Below, piece after piece: positions 8,659 to 16,141 of a stretch of DNA of 64,000 nucleotides. Position 1 is the first letter of the stretch. Every line of letters begins with the position of its first letter. Under the pieces are notes generated by a model. That model ran no database searches and was not told the DNA's origin. It saw only the letters and a list, made by a program, of their open reading frames with translations. Where the stretch lies: the NCBI GenBank assembly GCA_963845485.1, contig CAWJSI010000012.1, positions 269,477 through 333,476 on the forward strand, written 5' to 3'. The position numbers and the translations under genes were made by a program. The stretch is from Bog-756 sp963845485 (GTDB taxonomy: Bacteria > Actinomycetota > Acidimicrobiia > Acidimicrobiales > RAAP-2).

Positions 8659-8945
8659 ATGGAGTTCAGCCGAGAACTTCGCTCCTCGGTGTTGTCAGGC
8701 GAGATCACGGTCTCGTTTCGACTATGGCAGCGGCCCCGTGTGAAACCCGGTGGTCGGTATCGCGTTGGTGATGGGCAGATCGAGGTCGACTCGGTCGAAC
8801 CTATTCCCTTTGCATTCATTGATGAAGCCGACGTCCGCCGGGCAGGTGAGCCCGACCTCGAATCGCTCCGCCGGCGGGCCGCTCATGCGGGGCCATCCAC
8901 GATGACACCCTGGTCTATCGGATCGAGTTTCATCCTGTTGCCTAG
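8659..8945 (+). pseudogene. ASCH-domain protein, frameshifted near its 3' end
   Basis: Starting at ATG 8659, the frame encodes MEFSRELRSSV followed by EITVSFRLWQRPRVKPGGRY and an IEVDSVEPIPF segment, a typical ASCH domain (a PUA-like beta-barrel fold thought to bind RNA). After RRRAAHAG, at about 8893, the expected continuation IHDDTLVYRIEFHPVA and its stop (TAG 8943-8945) are in a different frame, so one base appears to be missing. Without repair the frame runs on to 9084 through non-coding sequence. About 95 residues when corrected, a normal size for stand-alone ASCH proteins. Confidence 0.7.
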
Positions 8946-9076
8946 TGCCCCGTTGGGCATCCCTACCGGCGGGCCATGTGCGAGGTCCGTTCGATTCCAT
9001 CCATCGCCTGAACTGCGGGCCCGACACATCACCCATACGACCAGGACGCTTACCAAGGAAGTTACGACCGGTTCAA

Positions 9077-9567
9077 TCGACTGAAATCACTGAGGTACTG
9101 AATCGACCGAAAAGTCAAGAGCTGTTGGCCCACGACCTCGCCCGCCTGGCTTACGTGGCAAGAGACGGAACACCCGGTGCCATCCCCATCGCGTCACCTG
9201 GAATGGAGCGGAGATTGTCATGTGTACCGCCACCAATGCCCCGAAGCTCCCAGCCCTGCGCGCCAACCCAGCGGTCGCTCTCACCATCGACACCGAGGTG
9301 CACCCGCCCATCATCCTGCTGGTCAACGGTCGGGCCGAACTGGATGTGGTCGACGGCATCCCCGATGAGTATCTCGAGTCGAATGGCACGTACCAGATGA
9401 CCGCCGAGCAGCGTGCCCACTGGGAGAAGGAGGTCCGCTCGCTCTATGACGGCATGGTCCGCATCGTGGTGACGCCAACCTGGGCGAAGCTGATCGACTT
9501 CGAGACGTCCTTGCCCAGCGCGGTCGAGGAGCTGGTCCGGCAGCGGGAGGAGCGTCAAGGATCGTGA
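9077..9567 (+). pseudogene. PPOX-class F420/FMN-dependent enzyme, frameshifted and lacking an obvious start
   Basis: Two frames jointly encode a split-barrel flavin/F420-binding protein of the pyridoxamine-5'-phosphate-oxidase class. The first (TEITEVLNRPKSQELL through GTPGAIPIA) switches at about 9198-9202 to NGAEIVMCTATNAPKLPALR, followed by NPAVALTIDTEVHPP, the LDVVDGIPDEY segment and VTPTWAKLIDFETSLPSAVEE. One missing base at the GCGTCACC/TGG junction explains the shift. No ATG or GTG opens the first frame at the expected position (9077-9088), so the start also appears mutated. With the neighbouring GNAT and ASCH genes this makes three consecutive damaged genes. Confidence 0.7.
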
Positions 9568-9817
9568 GCCCTGAGGTCTCTGGCCATTCGACCTTCCCGG
9601 AGCCCGTGGCCTGACGACGCGGCGTCTGCCCGGTGGGTGGTCTCAGCTCCTCGGTCGGCTGCCCATCGCGGCACGCGCACCATCTCTTGGTGTCCGCACA
9701 GCATCAGTACGGGTGCTCGTCCCATGTGCCGGTAACCGCCGTCGACCCACCTAAGGTGCCGGCGATGACCGTTCGAACTTCCGACCAACCGACAGGCTCG
9801 CCGTCCGGCTCGAGGAC

Positions 9818-10585
9818 GTGCGTGTGGTCCGGAACGGCATGGCACTGCTCGACGCCGTCAGCTGGGAGGTGGCGACCGGCCAACGCTGGGCGCTTCTCGG
9901 CCCCAACGGATCGGGCAAGACGACGCTGTTGAAGGTGGTGGGCTCGGCCTTGTGGCCGACGGCAGGCACCGTGGAGATTCTCGGCGAGCGGCTGGGCCGG
10001 GTGGACATGCGGGAACTGCGCAAGCGGATTGCCGTGGTCAGCGCTTCGGTGAGCCGGACGCTCCGCCCGGAACTGCCGGCACTCGATGTCGTGCTCACCG
10101 GGCGTCACGCCGCCCTCGAGACTTGGTGGAACGAGTACGACGACGACGATCGGCAGGAGGCAGCCCACCTGTTGACCGAGGCGGGCTTCGGGGACGAGGG
10201 CTTTGCCGGGCGTCCGTTCGGCCTCCTCTCTGAAGGCGAGCGCCAGCAGGTCCTACTAGCCCGGGCACTGATGTCCAGCCCAGAGCTGTTGTTAATGGAC
10301 GAGCCCGCGGCCGGTCTCGACCTTGGGGCTAGGGAGCGGCTGCTCGGGAGGCTCGGGGTGTTGGCTGCTGATCCGACTGTGCCACCTCTGGTGCTCGTCA
10401 CCCACCATCTCGAAGAGATTCCCTCGGGGGTGACCCATGCCGCACTCATGCGCGGCGGTCGTCTCGTGGCCTCCGGGGCCATCGATGACGTGCTCACAGG
10501 GTCGGCGGTGTCTGAGGCCTTTGCCGTGGAGGTGACCGTCGAACGGCGGGGCGGGCGGTGGTCCGCCCGGGCCAGTCACCCCTGA
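9818..10585 (+). CDS. ABC transporter ATP-binding protein (ModF/YlmA-like)
   Basis: A cytoplasmic ABC ATPase. Walker A GPNGSGKTT is at about residues 28-36, signature LLSEGERQQ at about 137, Walker B LLLMDEPAAG at about 158, and the H-loop LVTHHLEE at about 193. The composition fits stand-alone ATPases of the COG1119 type; no permease is adjacent. The GTG at 9818 is the only start in this frame after a TAA at 9752-9754, yet the first beta strand (LAVRLEDV) is encoded just upstream in the same frame, while an ATG at 9765 begins a plausible N-terminus in another frame. A frameshift between 9765 and 9797 is therefore likely, and the true protein may be about 17 residues longer. Confidence 0.8.
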   Translation: MRVVRNGMALLDAVSWEVATGQRWALLGPNGSGKTTLLKVVGSALWPTAGTVEILGERLGRVDMRELRKRIAVVSASVSRTLRPELPALDVVLTGRHAALETWWNEYDDDDRQEAAHLLTEAGFGDEGFAGRPFGLLSEGERQQVLLARALMSSPELLLMDEPAAGLDLGARERLLGRLGVLAADPTVPPLVLVTHHLEEIPSGVTHAALMRGGRLVASGAIDDVLTGSAVSEAFAVEVTVERRGGRWSARASHP

Positions 10586-10597
10586 GCCCAGGGCCGT

Positions 10598-11455
10598 TCA
10601 AAGAGCGGTGGGGCGGTTCACGAACCGACCGGCCGTGGGGGAGAAGAACCACCCACCACCGGCCTTGGTGCCCCCGTCGACTGGGATGTTGTGCCCGGTG
10701 ACGAAGCCAGCGAGATCCGAAGCGAGGAAGAGCGCCACCCGTGCCTGGTCCTCGGGCCAGCCGACGCGGCCAACCGGTGCCCACGAGGGCCACAGGTGCT
10801 CGGAGTCCTCCGAACCGCCGAGATAGTCCACCTGGGGGGTCTGGGTCAGGTCGGGCCCGATGCCATTCACCCTGATCCCATGGCGCCCCATCGTGACGGC
10901 CAGGCTGGTGGTGAAGTGGGCCACCGCCGCCTTCATGGCGGCGTAGACCGGATCACCGGGATATCCGCGCATCCCCTCCACGGAATGGATGTTGACGATG
11001 GAGCCCTTGCCCGCCGAGCGCATAGTGCCGAGGAAGGCGCGGGTGACGGCGAACACGTGGAGGAGATTGACCTCGTACATGGCCTGCCATGACTCCGGTG
11101 AGGAACTCTCGAACCGAACCAGGGGGCGATAGTCACCGACATTGTTGACCAGCACATCGACCCGGCCGTGTTCGTCGATGACCTCGCCGGCGAGCTGCTC
11201 CACCTCCGCCTCCACGGTGACGTCGACCACGTGTGCCCGGACCCGGCCGCCGGCTTCCTCTATGGCTCGGCGCGACTGCTCTGCCCGCTCGGGGTCGACC
11301 TCGGCGAGCTCCACGAGGGCCCCGTGCCGGGCGAATAGCAGCCCCACCGCCGCGCCTATTCCCGCACCACCTCCGGTCACCACGGCGACCCTGCCCTCCA
11401 AGAGGCGGTCCCAGCGGTCGATTGAGGCCACGTCGGTGGGTCGCTGCGAGCTCAT
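10598..11455 (-). CDS. SDR family oxidoreductase
   Basis: A 285-residue short-chain dehydrogenase. TGGGAGIG (about 27-34) binds NAD(P), NNVG (about 104) stabilises the fold, and the catalytic set is Ser in NIHSVEG (about 157) with YAAMK (about 170-174). The C-terminal VTGHNIPVDGGTKAGGGW end is typical for classical 3-oxoacyl-ACP-reductase-like SDRs. LFASDLAGFVTG-type residues match mycofactocin-era actinobacterial SDRs, but cofactor preference cannot be read with certainty. It runs convergently with the ABC ATPase, 12 bases away, and divergently from the DsbA-like gene. Substrate unknown. Confidence 0.88.
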   Translation of the reverse strand: MSSQRPTDVASIDRWDRLLEGRVAVVTGGGAGIGAAVGLLFARHGALVELAEVDPERAEQSRRAIEEAGGRVRAHVVDVTVEAEVEQLAGEVIDEHGRVDVLVNNVGDYRPLVRFESSSPESWQAMYEVNLLHVFAVTRAFLGTMRSAGKGSIVNIHSVEGMRGYPGDPVYAAMKAAVAHFTTSLAVTMGRHGIRVNGIGPDLTQTPQVDYLGGSEDSEHLWPSWAPVGRVGWPEDQARVALFLASDLAGFVTGHNIPVDGGTKAGGGWFFSPTAGRFVNRPTAL

Positions 11456-11640
11456 GTTTGTGACTCCGGGTTCGGGGGTAAGCCACCTTCCTACTGCCTC
11501 AGACCCGTCAGACGCTGCCTACTGCTCGAGAGGTGCTCGTCCAGCTCGCCTGATGTGTGTCCGCCAGAACCCATTCCGGCGGAAGGGGAATGGAAGAGAT
11601 CCTGTGGGGTTGCAGTAAACGAGCGAGACCTAGGAGGGCC

Positions 11641-12294
11641 ATGCCCGGCACGACCGCAGTGAACGATGAAGTGACTACCGGAGCGTCAGGTCGGAATGTG
11701 GCGGACTTCTGGTTTGATCCGTTGTGTCCGTGGGCCTGGATCGCCTCGCGATGGATCCTCCAGGCAGCCGAGGTGCGAACGTTCGATGTGGAGTGGCACG
11801 TCATGTCGTTGGCCTACCTCAACTCGGAAAAGGATGACCTCTCCGAGAGCTATCGCCAACTGCTGGCCGAAGCGTGGGGACCGGTGCGCGTATGTATCGC
11901 TGCAGAACAGGCCTACGGCTCTGAGGTTCTTCTTCCCCTCTACACGGCACTCGGAAACCGGTTCCATCTCGAGGGCAAGCCGAAGGACCGGGAGACCATC
12001 GAAGCGGCGCTCACCGAAGCGGGGCTTCCCACCTCGTTGGCTGACGCCGCCGAGACCGACGAGTACGACGATGCGCTCAAGAAGTCTCACCATGCCGGGA
12101 TGGATCAGGTCGGGTACGAGGTTGGCACCCCGGTGATCAGCGTCAACGGAGTCGCATTCTTCGGACCGGTCGTCACGCCCGCCCCCAAGGGCGAGGCCGC
12201 CGGCGTGCTGTGGGACGGGGTCGTCGCCGTGGCGGGAACGCCGGGGTTCTTCGAGCTGAAGCGCAGCCGGGACGTGCCCCCCATCTTCGACTGA
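11641..12294 (+). CDS. DsbA-like mycothiol-associated reductase, Rv2466c family, monothiol variant
   Basis: A 217-residue thioredoxin-fold protein with a helical insertion, similar throughout to Mycobacterium tuberculosis Rv2466c, a mycothiol-dependent nitroreductase. The active site near residue 30 reads WFDPLCPWAW: the first Cys is kept but the second of the usual CPWC is Ala, so this member would act by a monothiol mechanism with mycothiol. Other family marks are HVMSLAYLN, WGPVRVCIAAEQAYG, SHHAGMDQVG and the cis-Pro loop GTPVISVNGVAFFGPV. A strong AGGAGG at 11632 fixes the start at ATG 11641; in-frame ATGs upstream (11557, 11590) are not used. Cytoplasmic; no operon partner. Confidence 0.88.
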   Translation: MPGTTAVNDEVTTGASGRNVADFWFDPLCPWAWIASRWILQAAEVRTFDVEWHVMSLAYLNSEKDDLSESYRQLLAEAWGPVRVCIAAEQAYGSEVLLPLYTALGNRFHLEGKPKDRETIEAALTEAGLPTSLADAAETDEYDDALKKSHHAGMDQVGYEVGTPVISVNGVAFFGPVVTPAPKGEAAGVLWDGVVAVAGTPGFFELKRSRDVPPIFD

Positions 12295-12367
12295 ACTGGA
12301 CGGTGTCACGGTACGTCGTGTGGCACGGCAGGTAGGGGGACGTCGCCACCCCGCGGCGGCCTTGACG

Positions 12368-13039
12368 TCAGCGGAGGAGCGAGAGCACGAGCAGGCCTTG
12401 GGCCAGGTGGTAGGTGACGTGCACGGCCAGAGGTCCACTGGGCACGGGGTGGACGAACCGGTTCCAGGCCAACAAGGTGTCCGAGACGAGGAAGAGGATG
12501 GCGCCGGCCGCAGCCGCCCCGACGCCCACGTTTACGGCGAGCACCACCATGGTGGCGATGGCCGCCACGTAGATGCACACGGGCGCCATCAGCTCGCGCT
12601 GGCCCGAGTCCACCAGCGAACGCAAGAGCTTCGTCCCGGGCACGAACTCCACCACGACCACGGCCACTGACGCCACGATCAGCCCGACGGTCGAAAAGGT
12701 GAACGGAGGGATGCCGGCCGGCGACGGTGGCTGCAGCAGGCCGACGATGAACAGCACGTGGCCGATGAGGAACGCCGCCAATCCCGGGACGAACAGGTCG
12801 CGGGGAAGCATCAAGAACACGTCGCCGGCGAGACAGAAGGCCAACGCAGCAACGAACCACCACCGGCGGTCGACCAAGTCGGTGTGGGCGGCGGGGATGA
12901 CCGCCGCTGCCACCACCAGGGCGGCCAGGACCGCAGGCTTGGCCACGTACTCCAGCCGTTGATTGCTCGTGCCCACGGCGACCCAGTCCCCGGCGGCGGC
13001 CACGGCTGCCAGCGCCATCAGGATCCAGAAGGCGGCCAC
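12368..13039 (-). CDS. YhhN/TMEM86-family membrane protein (lysoplasmalogenase-like)
   Basis: A 223-residue polytopic membrane protein with about eight hydrophobic segments. Family marks include LAGDVFLMLP with the conserved Asp (about 71), LIGHVLFIVGL (about 90), FLVSDTLLAWNRF (about 184) and the closing YHLAQGLLVLS. Eukaryotic relatives hydrolyse the vinyl-ether bond of lysoplasmalogens; the function of bacterial YhhN proteins is mostly unproven. Convergent with the DsbA-like gene. The full length is typical of the family, and the start at 13039 places the first helix immediately after the N-terminus. Confidence 0.85.
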   Translation of the reverse strand: MAAFWILMALAAVAAAGDWVAVGTSNQRLEYVAKPAVLAALVVAAAVIPAAHTDLVDRRWWFVAALAFCLAGDVFLMLPRDLFVPGLAAFLIGHVLFIVGLLQPPSPAGIPPFTFSTVGLIVASVAVVVVEFVPGTKLLRSLVDSGQRELMAPVCIYVAAIATMVVLAVNVGVGAAAAGAILFLVSDTLLAWNRFVHPVPSGPLAVHVTYHLAQGLLVLSLLR

Positions 13040-13292
13040 GGGGCGACCCTAGTGCCGGCTCCGGTGCCTGGTCTTGAGGTCATCACCGGATGACGCGGTA
13101 TGGGCGGGCTGAGACATCGATGGGTCGGTGCAGGTGGGAATACACCCCCCGGTGCGCACGGTGAGTGGTGGCCGGCTCTGCTTCCCGAGGGAGATGAAAC
13201 CGGCGTTTCCGGGCCGAGCGCTGGGGGCATCCACCACTGTGGAATTGCACATCGTTACAATTTTTTCACTGGGCGTAGCGGTCGGGGAGTTG

Positions 13293-14102
13293 ATGTGCAT
13301 GATCCTCGTGGTCATCATTCTGGTTGCATGGATGATCATCCTGGGTCCCAACTTGCTCAAGCGACGGTCTCGCACCGTCGGGGGCATCAACTCGATCTCC
13401 CACTTCCATCACCAACTCCGAGTGCTCGAACAGTCCGGTCCCCAGCCCTACGTGGCACCGGCCTTCCGGCTCCGATCGGTGGACGGCTCGGCCCTCCCGT
13501 CAGATGGGGGCGAGGGCAGCGGTCCCCTGGTGGCACCCAAGCTGTCGGTGGTCGGTGCGGACCAGCTTCCCCGACCGGCTCTGGCCTTTCTCGGTAGGGA
13601 TTCGTCTGGTCCCGAACCCGGATCAGCCGATGCCGGCGATGGTTTCGGCGGAACCACGCGTGACTGCTACGACGATGCCTTCGACGACAACGCACCAGGA
13701 GGACCGTCGATGCGTCCCGGCGGTCCACCCCGGGCGCAAGACGCCTACGCTCGCCAACGGGCCCGGCGCCGACGTCGCGACACCCTGGGTGTGCTCACCA
13801 TGGTGTTCGCTTCCACCGTCCTCATCGGATTCGTCCCCGGTGCCAGCGCCGCCTGGGTGCTCAGTGCGGTGTCCGGTGTGGCTCTGGCCGCCTATGTGGC
13901 CTTGCTTGTACGCATGAGGCAGGCGGCCGAGGAGCGGGAGCGCAAGCTGCACTACCTCCGTCCGGGGGGAAGCGCTGACGTCGGGTCCCGCGGGGGGCAC
14001 GTGCCCGATCGGGAGAACGGTCCCTATGGGACCGGAGATCTGCCGGTGCGGGTCAGCGGGCGCTACGCCCATCCCTCGAACCAGGCTGCCGTAGCCCACT
14101 GA
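13293..14102 (+). CDS. SepX/GlpR-like actinobacterial membrane protein
   Basis: About 269 residues: an N-terminal transmembrane helix (about 3-20, MILVVIILVAWMIILG) followed by a basic segment (NLLKRRSRTVGG), a long disordered Pro/Gly/Ser-rich cytoplasmic linker, a strongly basic QRARRRRRDTLGVL stretch, two further hydrophobic segments (about 170-210) and a charged RMRQAAEERERKLHYL helix. This order matches the actinobacterial divisome protein called SepX in Streptomyces and GlpR in Corynebacterium, the receptor for the gephyrin-like cell-division factor Glp. The match is by architecture and terminal patterns, not strong identity. The start at 13293 (or 13299) follows GGGGAG; an in-frame ATG at 13128 would add non-membrane sequence that looks untranslated. 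Confidence 0.6.
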   Translation: MCMILVVIILVAWMIILGPNLLKRRSRTVGGINSISHFHHQLRVLEQSGPQPYVAPAFRLRSVDGSALPSDGGEGSGPLVAPKLSVVGADQLPRPALAFLGRDSSGPEPGSADAGDGFGGTTRDCYDDAFDDNAPGGPSMRPGGPPRAQDAYARQRARRRRRDTLGVLTMVFASTVLIGFVPGASAAWVLSAVSGVALAAYVALLVRMRQAAEERERKLHYLRPGGSADVGSRGGHVPDRENGPYGTGDLPVRVSGRYAHPSNQAAVAH

Positions 14103-14145
14103 ACTGCCGGAAGACCCGGCCGGCCCGCTCTAGGTAGGATGCGGC

Positions 14146-14874
14146 ATGACCTCCTCCACCGTGCACTCCGACCCGACTCCTGACGGCACGTCCCGGCCCT
14201 CCGGGTTCGCCCCGACCGATCACCCGATGTCCGGAGCGATGGGCTCGGCCCTGGCCGGCCGGGAGCTGCTCACCCACCCCTTCTACCTGCGGTGGCAGGC
14301 CGGTGAGCTGACCACCGAGGAGCTGGCCGGCTATGCCGTCAACTACCGGGCCTTCGAGGCCGCCCTGCCCGTCGTGCTGACCGCGGTGGTCGAACAGCTG
14401 CGGGACGAGGGCGAGATCGAGGCCGCGGCCACCGTCGGTCAGAACCTCGAGGACGAGCTGGGCCGACCCGAGCCCCACCTCGCCCTGTTCGACCGGTTCG
14501 CCGCCGCACTCGACGCCCCGTCCGGGGTCGATCCCGGTCCCGCCGCCCAGGCTCTGGTAGCGACGTACGCCGACCTGACGTCGGAGGGACCGGTGGCCGC
14601 CGTGGCGGGCTTGGCCGCCTACGAGATCCAGGCGTCGGCCATCGCCACCACCAAGGGCGATGGCCTGCGTCAGTGGTACGGGATGGATGCGGCGGGCACG
14701 GAGTTCTGGGACGTCCATGCCGGCATGGAGGCCGACCACGGCGACTGGGCCCTCGACGCCCTGGCCCTGCTCGGTGCCGATCCCGTCGAGGTGGCCGATG
14801 CGGCCCGTCGGGGAGCCGACGCCTGGTGGGCCTTCCTTGACGAGCGCCAGGCCGAGGCACCGGTCACGGCCTGA
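14146..14874 (+). CDS. Heme-oxygenase-fold, iron-containing redox enzyme (PqqC/CADD-like)
   Basis: A 242-residue all-helical protein of the PqqC/TenA/CADD superfamily. Diiron-type ligands are spread over NYRAFEAALP, the GQNLEDELGRPEPHLALF segment (Glu and His), AAYEIQASAIATTKGDGL and HAGMEADHGDWALDAL (two His, about 188-196). Chlamydial CADD uses such a site to make the p-aminobenzoate of folate; other members cleave small carbon chains. The actual product here is unknown. The first 25 residues are a disordered Ser/Thr/Pro stretch, and the domain proper begins near FAPTDHPMSGAM. The gene stands alone, convergent with the thiolase. Confidence 0.78.
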   Translation: MTSSTVHSDPTPDGTSRPSGFAPTDHPMSGAMGSALAGRELLTHPFYLRWQAGELTTEELAGYAVNYRAFEAALPVVLTAVVEQLRDEGEIEAAATVGQNLEDELGRPEPHLALFDRFAAALDAPSGVDPGPAAQALVATYADLTSEGPVAAVAGLAAYEIQASAIATTKGDGLRQWYGMDAAGTEFWDVHAGMEADHGDWALDALALLGADPVEVADAARRGADAWWAFLDERQAEAPVTA

Positions 14875-14934
14875 GGCGTAGCGCCCGGCCGGTCACCGTG
14901 GTGCACCGATGACCGTGGCGTCGGCCCGAGCCGG

Positions 14935-16125
14935 TCAGCCCAACTCGGTGCCGACCACCGAGACGAACGAGACCATCTCCCCGGGGTAGCCGCCCAGATT
15001 GTGGGTGAGGGCCAGCTTCTTGTCCGTGTGGATCTGACGCTCAGGGGTCGCCTCACCGCGGAGTTGGAGCCACGTCTCGAAGAACATCCGCAGCCCTGAC
15101 GCACCGACCGGGTGACCGAAGCTCTTCAACCCTCCGTCGGGATTGACGGGAAGCTCCCCGGTGCGGTCGAAGGTGCCGGCCAGCACCTCCTTCCACGCCG
15201 TGCCCCGCTCGGCGAACCCGAGATCCTCCATAAGGACGAGTTCGGTGGGGGTGAAGCAGTCGTGCACCTCGGCCATGGCCAGCTCGTGGCGGGGGTCGGT
15301 GATGCCGGCCTGCGCGTAGGCATCCTCGGCGGCCCGGGCGCACTCGGGAAACCAGGTGTAGTCGTACTCAGGGTCGATCAGGCCCGATCCACTCCCGGCG
15401 GAGAAGGACAGGGCCTTGATGTAGATGGGCTTGTCCGTGTATTTGAGGGCGTCCTCGGCCCGGACCACGATGGCCGCTGCCGCGCCGTCGGCCACACCGG
15501 CGCAGTCGAACACGCCAAGTCGACCGGCCACCCGAGGGGAGGCACAGATGGTCTCGGTGGAGACCTCCTTGCGGAACTGGGCCCGGGGGTTCTTCGCCCC
15601 GTTCTGGTGGTTCTTCCAGGAGATCCGAGCCAGCACCTCGGTGAGCTCGTCCTCGCCCACCCCGTACTTCTTGCCGTAGGCCGGGGCGACCATGGAGAAC
15701 ATGGCGGCCGCGGTGAGCGTGCGCGCCGTCCCGTCGCCCGGGATGGGAAAGGCGTTGAGGCCCTGGTACCCCGAGTCCTTCACCTTCTCAGCGCCCACGG
15801 CCATGGCCACGTCGTAGGCCCCCGACGCTACGGCATAGGCGGCGGCCCGCAGGGCTTCGGAGCCACTGGTGCAGTAGTTCTCCACCCGGGTCACCGGCTT
15901 GCCCTCCAGCTGGAGGGGTCGGGCCAGGGTGATCCCGCTCATCCCGGACTGGGCCGTGCCGAGCCAGTAGGCGTCGACGTCCTCTTTGGTCACGCCGGCG
16001 GCGGCGAAGGTGTCCTCGGACGCCTCGATGATCAGGTCGTCGAGGCTCTTGTCCCAGTGCTCGGCGAACCGGGTGCACCCCATCCCGACGATGGCCACCC
16101 GGTCCTTGATCCCATGCGATCCCAT
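14935..16125 (-). CDS. Thiolase (SCP-x/lipid-transfer type acetyl-CoA acetyltransferase-like)
   Basis: A 396-residue thiolase that cleaves a 3-oxoacyl-CoA or joins acyl-CoAs. The nucleophilic Cys is in ENYCTSGSEAL (about 78), the conserved His is in the GHPVGASGLRM loop (about 345), and NLGGYPGE near the C-terminus replaces the second Cys motif CxG, as in SCP-x/archaeal thiolases. ATG 16125 is preceded by GAGGAGAC; a longer in-frame start (16164) overlaps the upstream gene's end region and is less likely. It lies 16 bases downstream of the HMG-CoA-synthase-like/OB-fold gene on the same strand, the arrangement seen for thiolases that work in a complex with a DUF35 protein. Confidence 0.92.
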   Translation of the reverse strand: MGSHGIKDRVAIVGMGCTRFAEHWDKSLDDLIIEASEDTFAAAGVTKEDVDAYWLGTAQSGMSGITLARPLQLEGKPVTRVENYCTSGSEALRAAAYAVASGAYDVAMAVGAEKVKDSGYQGLNAFPIPGDGTARTLTAAAMFSMVAPAYGKKYGVGEDELTEVLARISWKNHQNGAKNPRAQFRKEVSTETICASPRVAGRLGVFDCAGVADGAAAAIVVRAEDALKYTDKPIYIKALSFSAGSGSGLIDPEYDYTWFPECARAAEDAYAQAGITDPRHELAMAEVHDCFTPTELVLMEDLGFAERGTAWKEVLAGTFDRTGELPVNPDGGLKSFGHPVGASGLRMFFETWLQLRGEATPERQIHTDKKLALTHNLGGYPGEMVSFVSVVGTELG

Positions 16126-16141
16126 TGCCTGTCTCCTCTGT

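Noticed and set aside
13040..13292. Possible riboswitch before the SepX/GlpR-like gene
   Set aside because: Some GC-rich stems are present, but I could not match the core motifs of the cobalamin, c-di-AMP, glycine or SAM classes.
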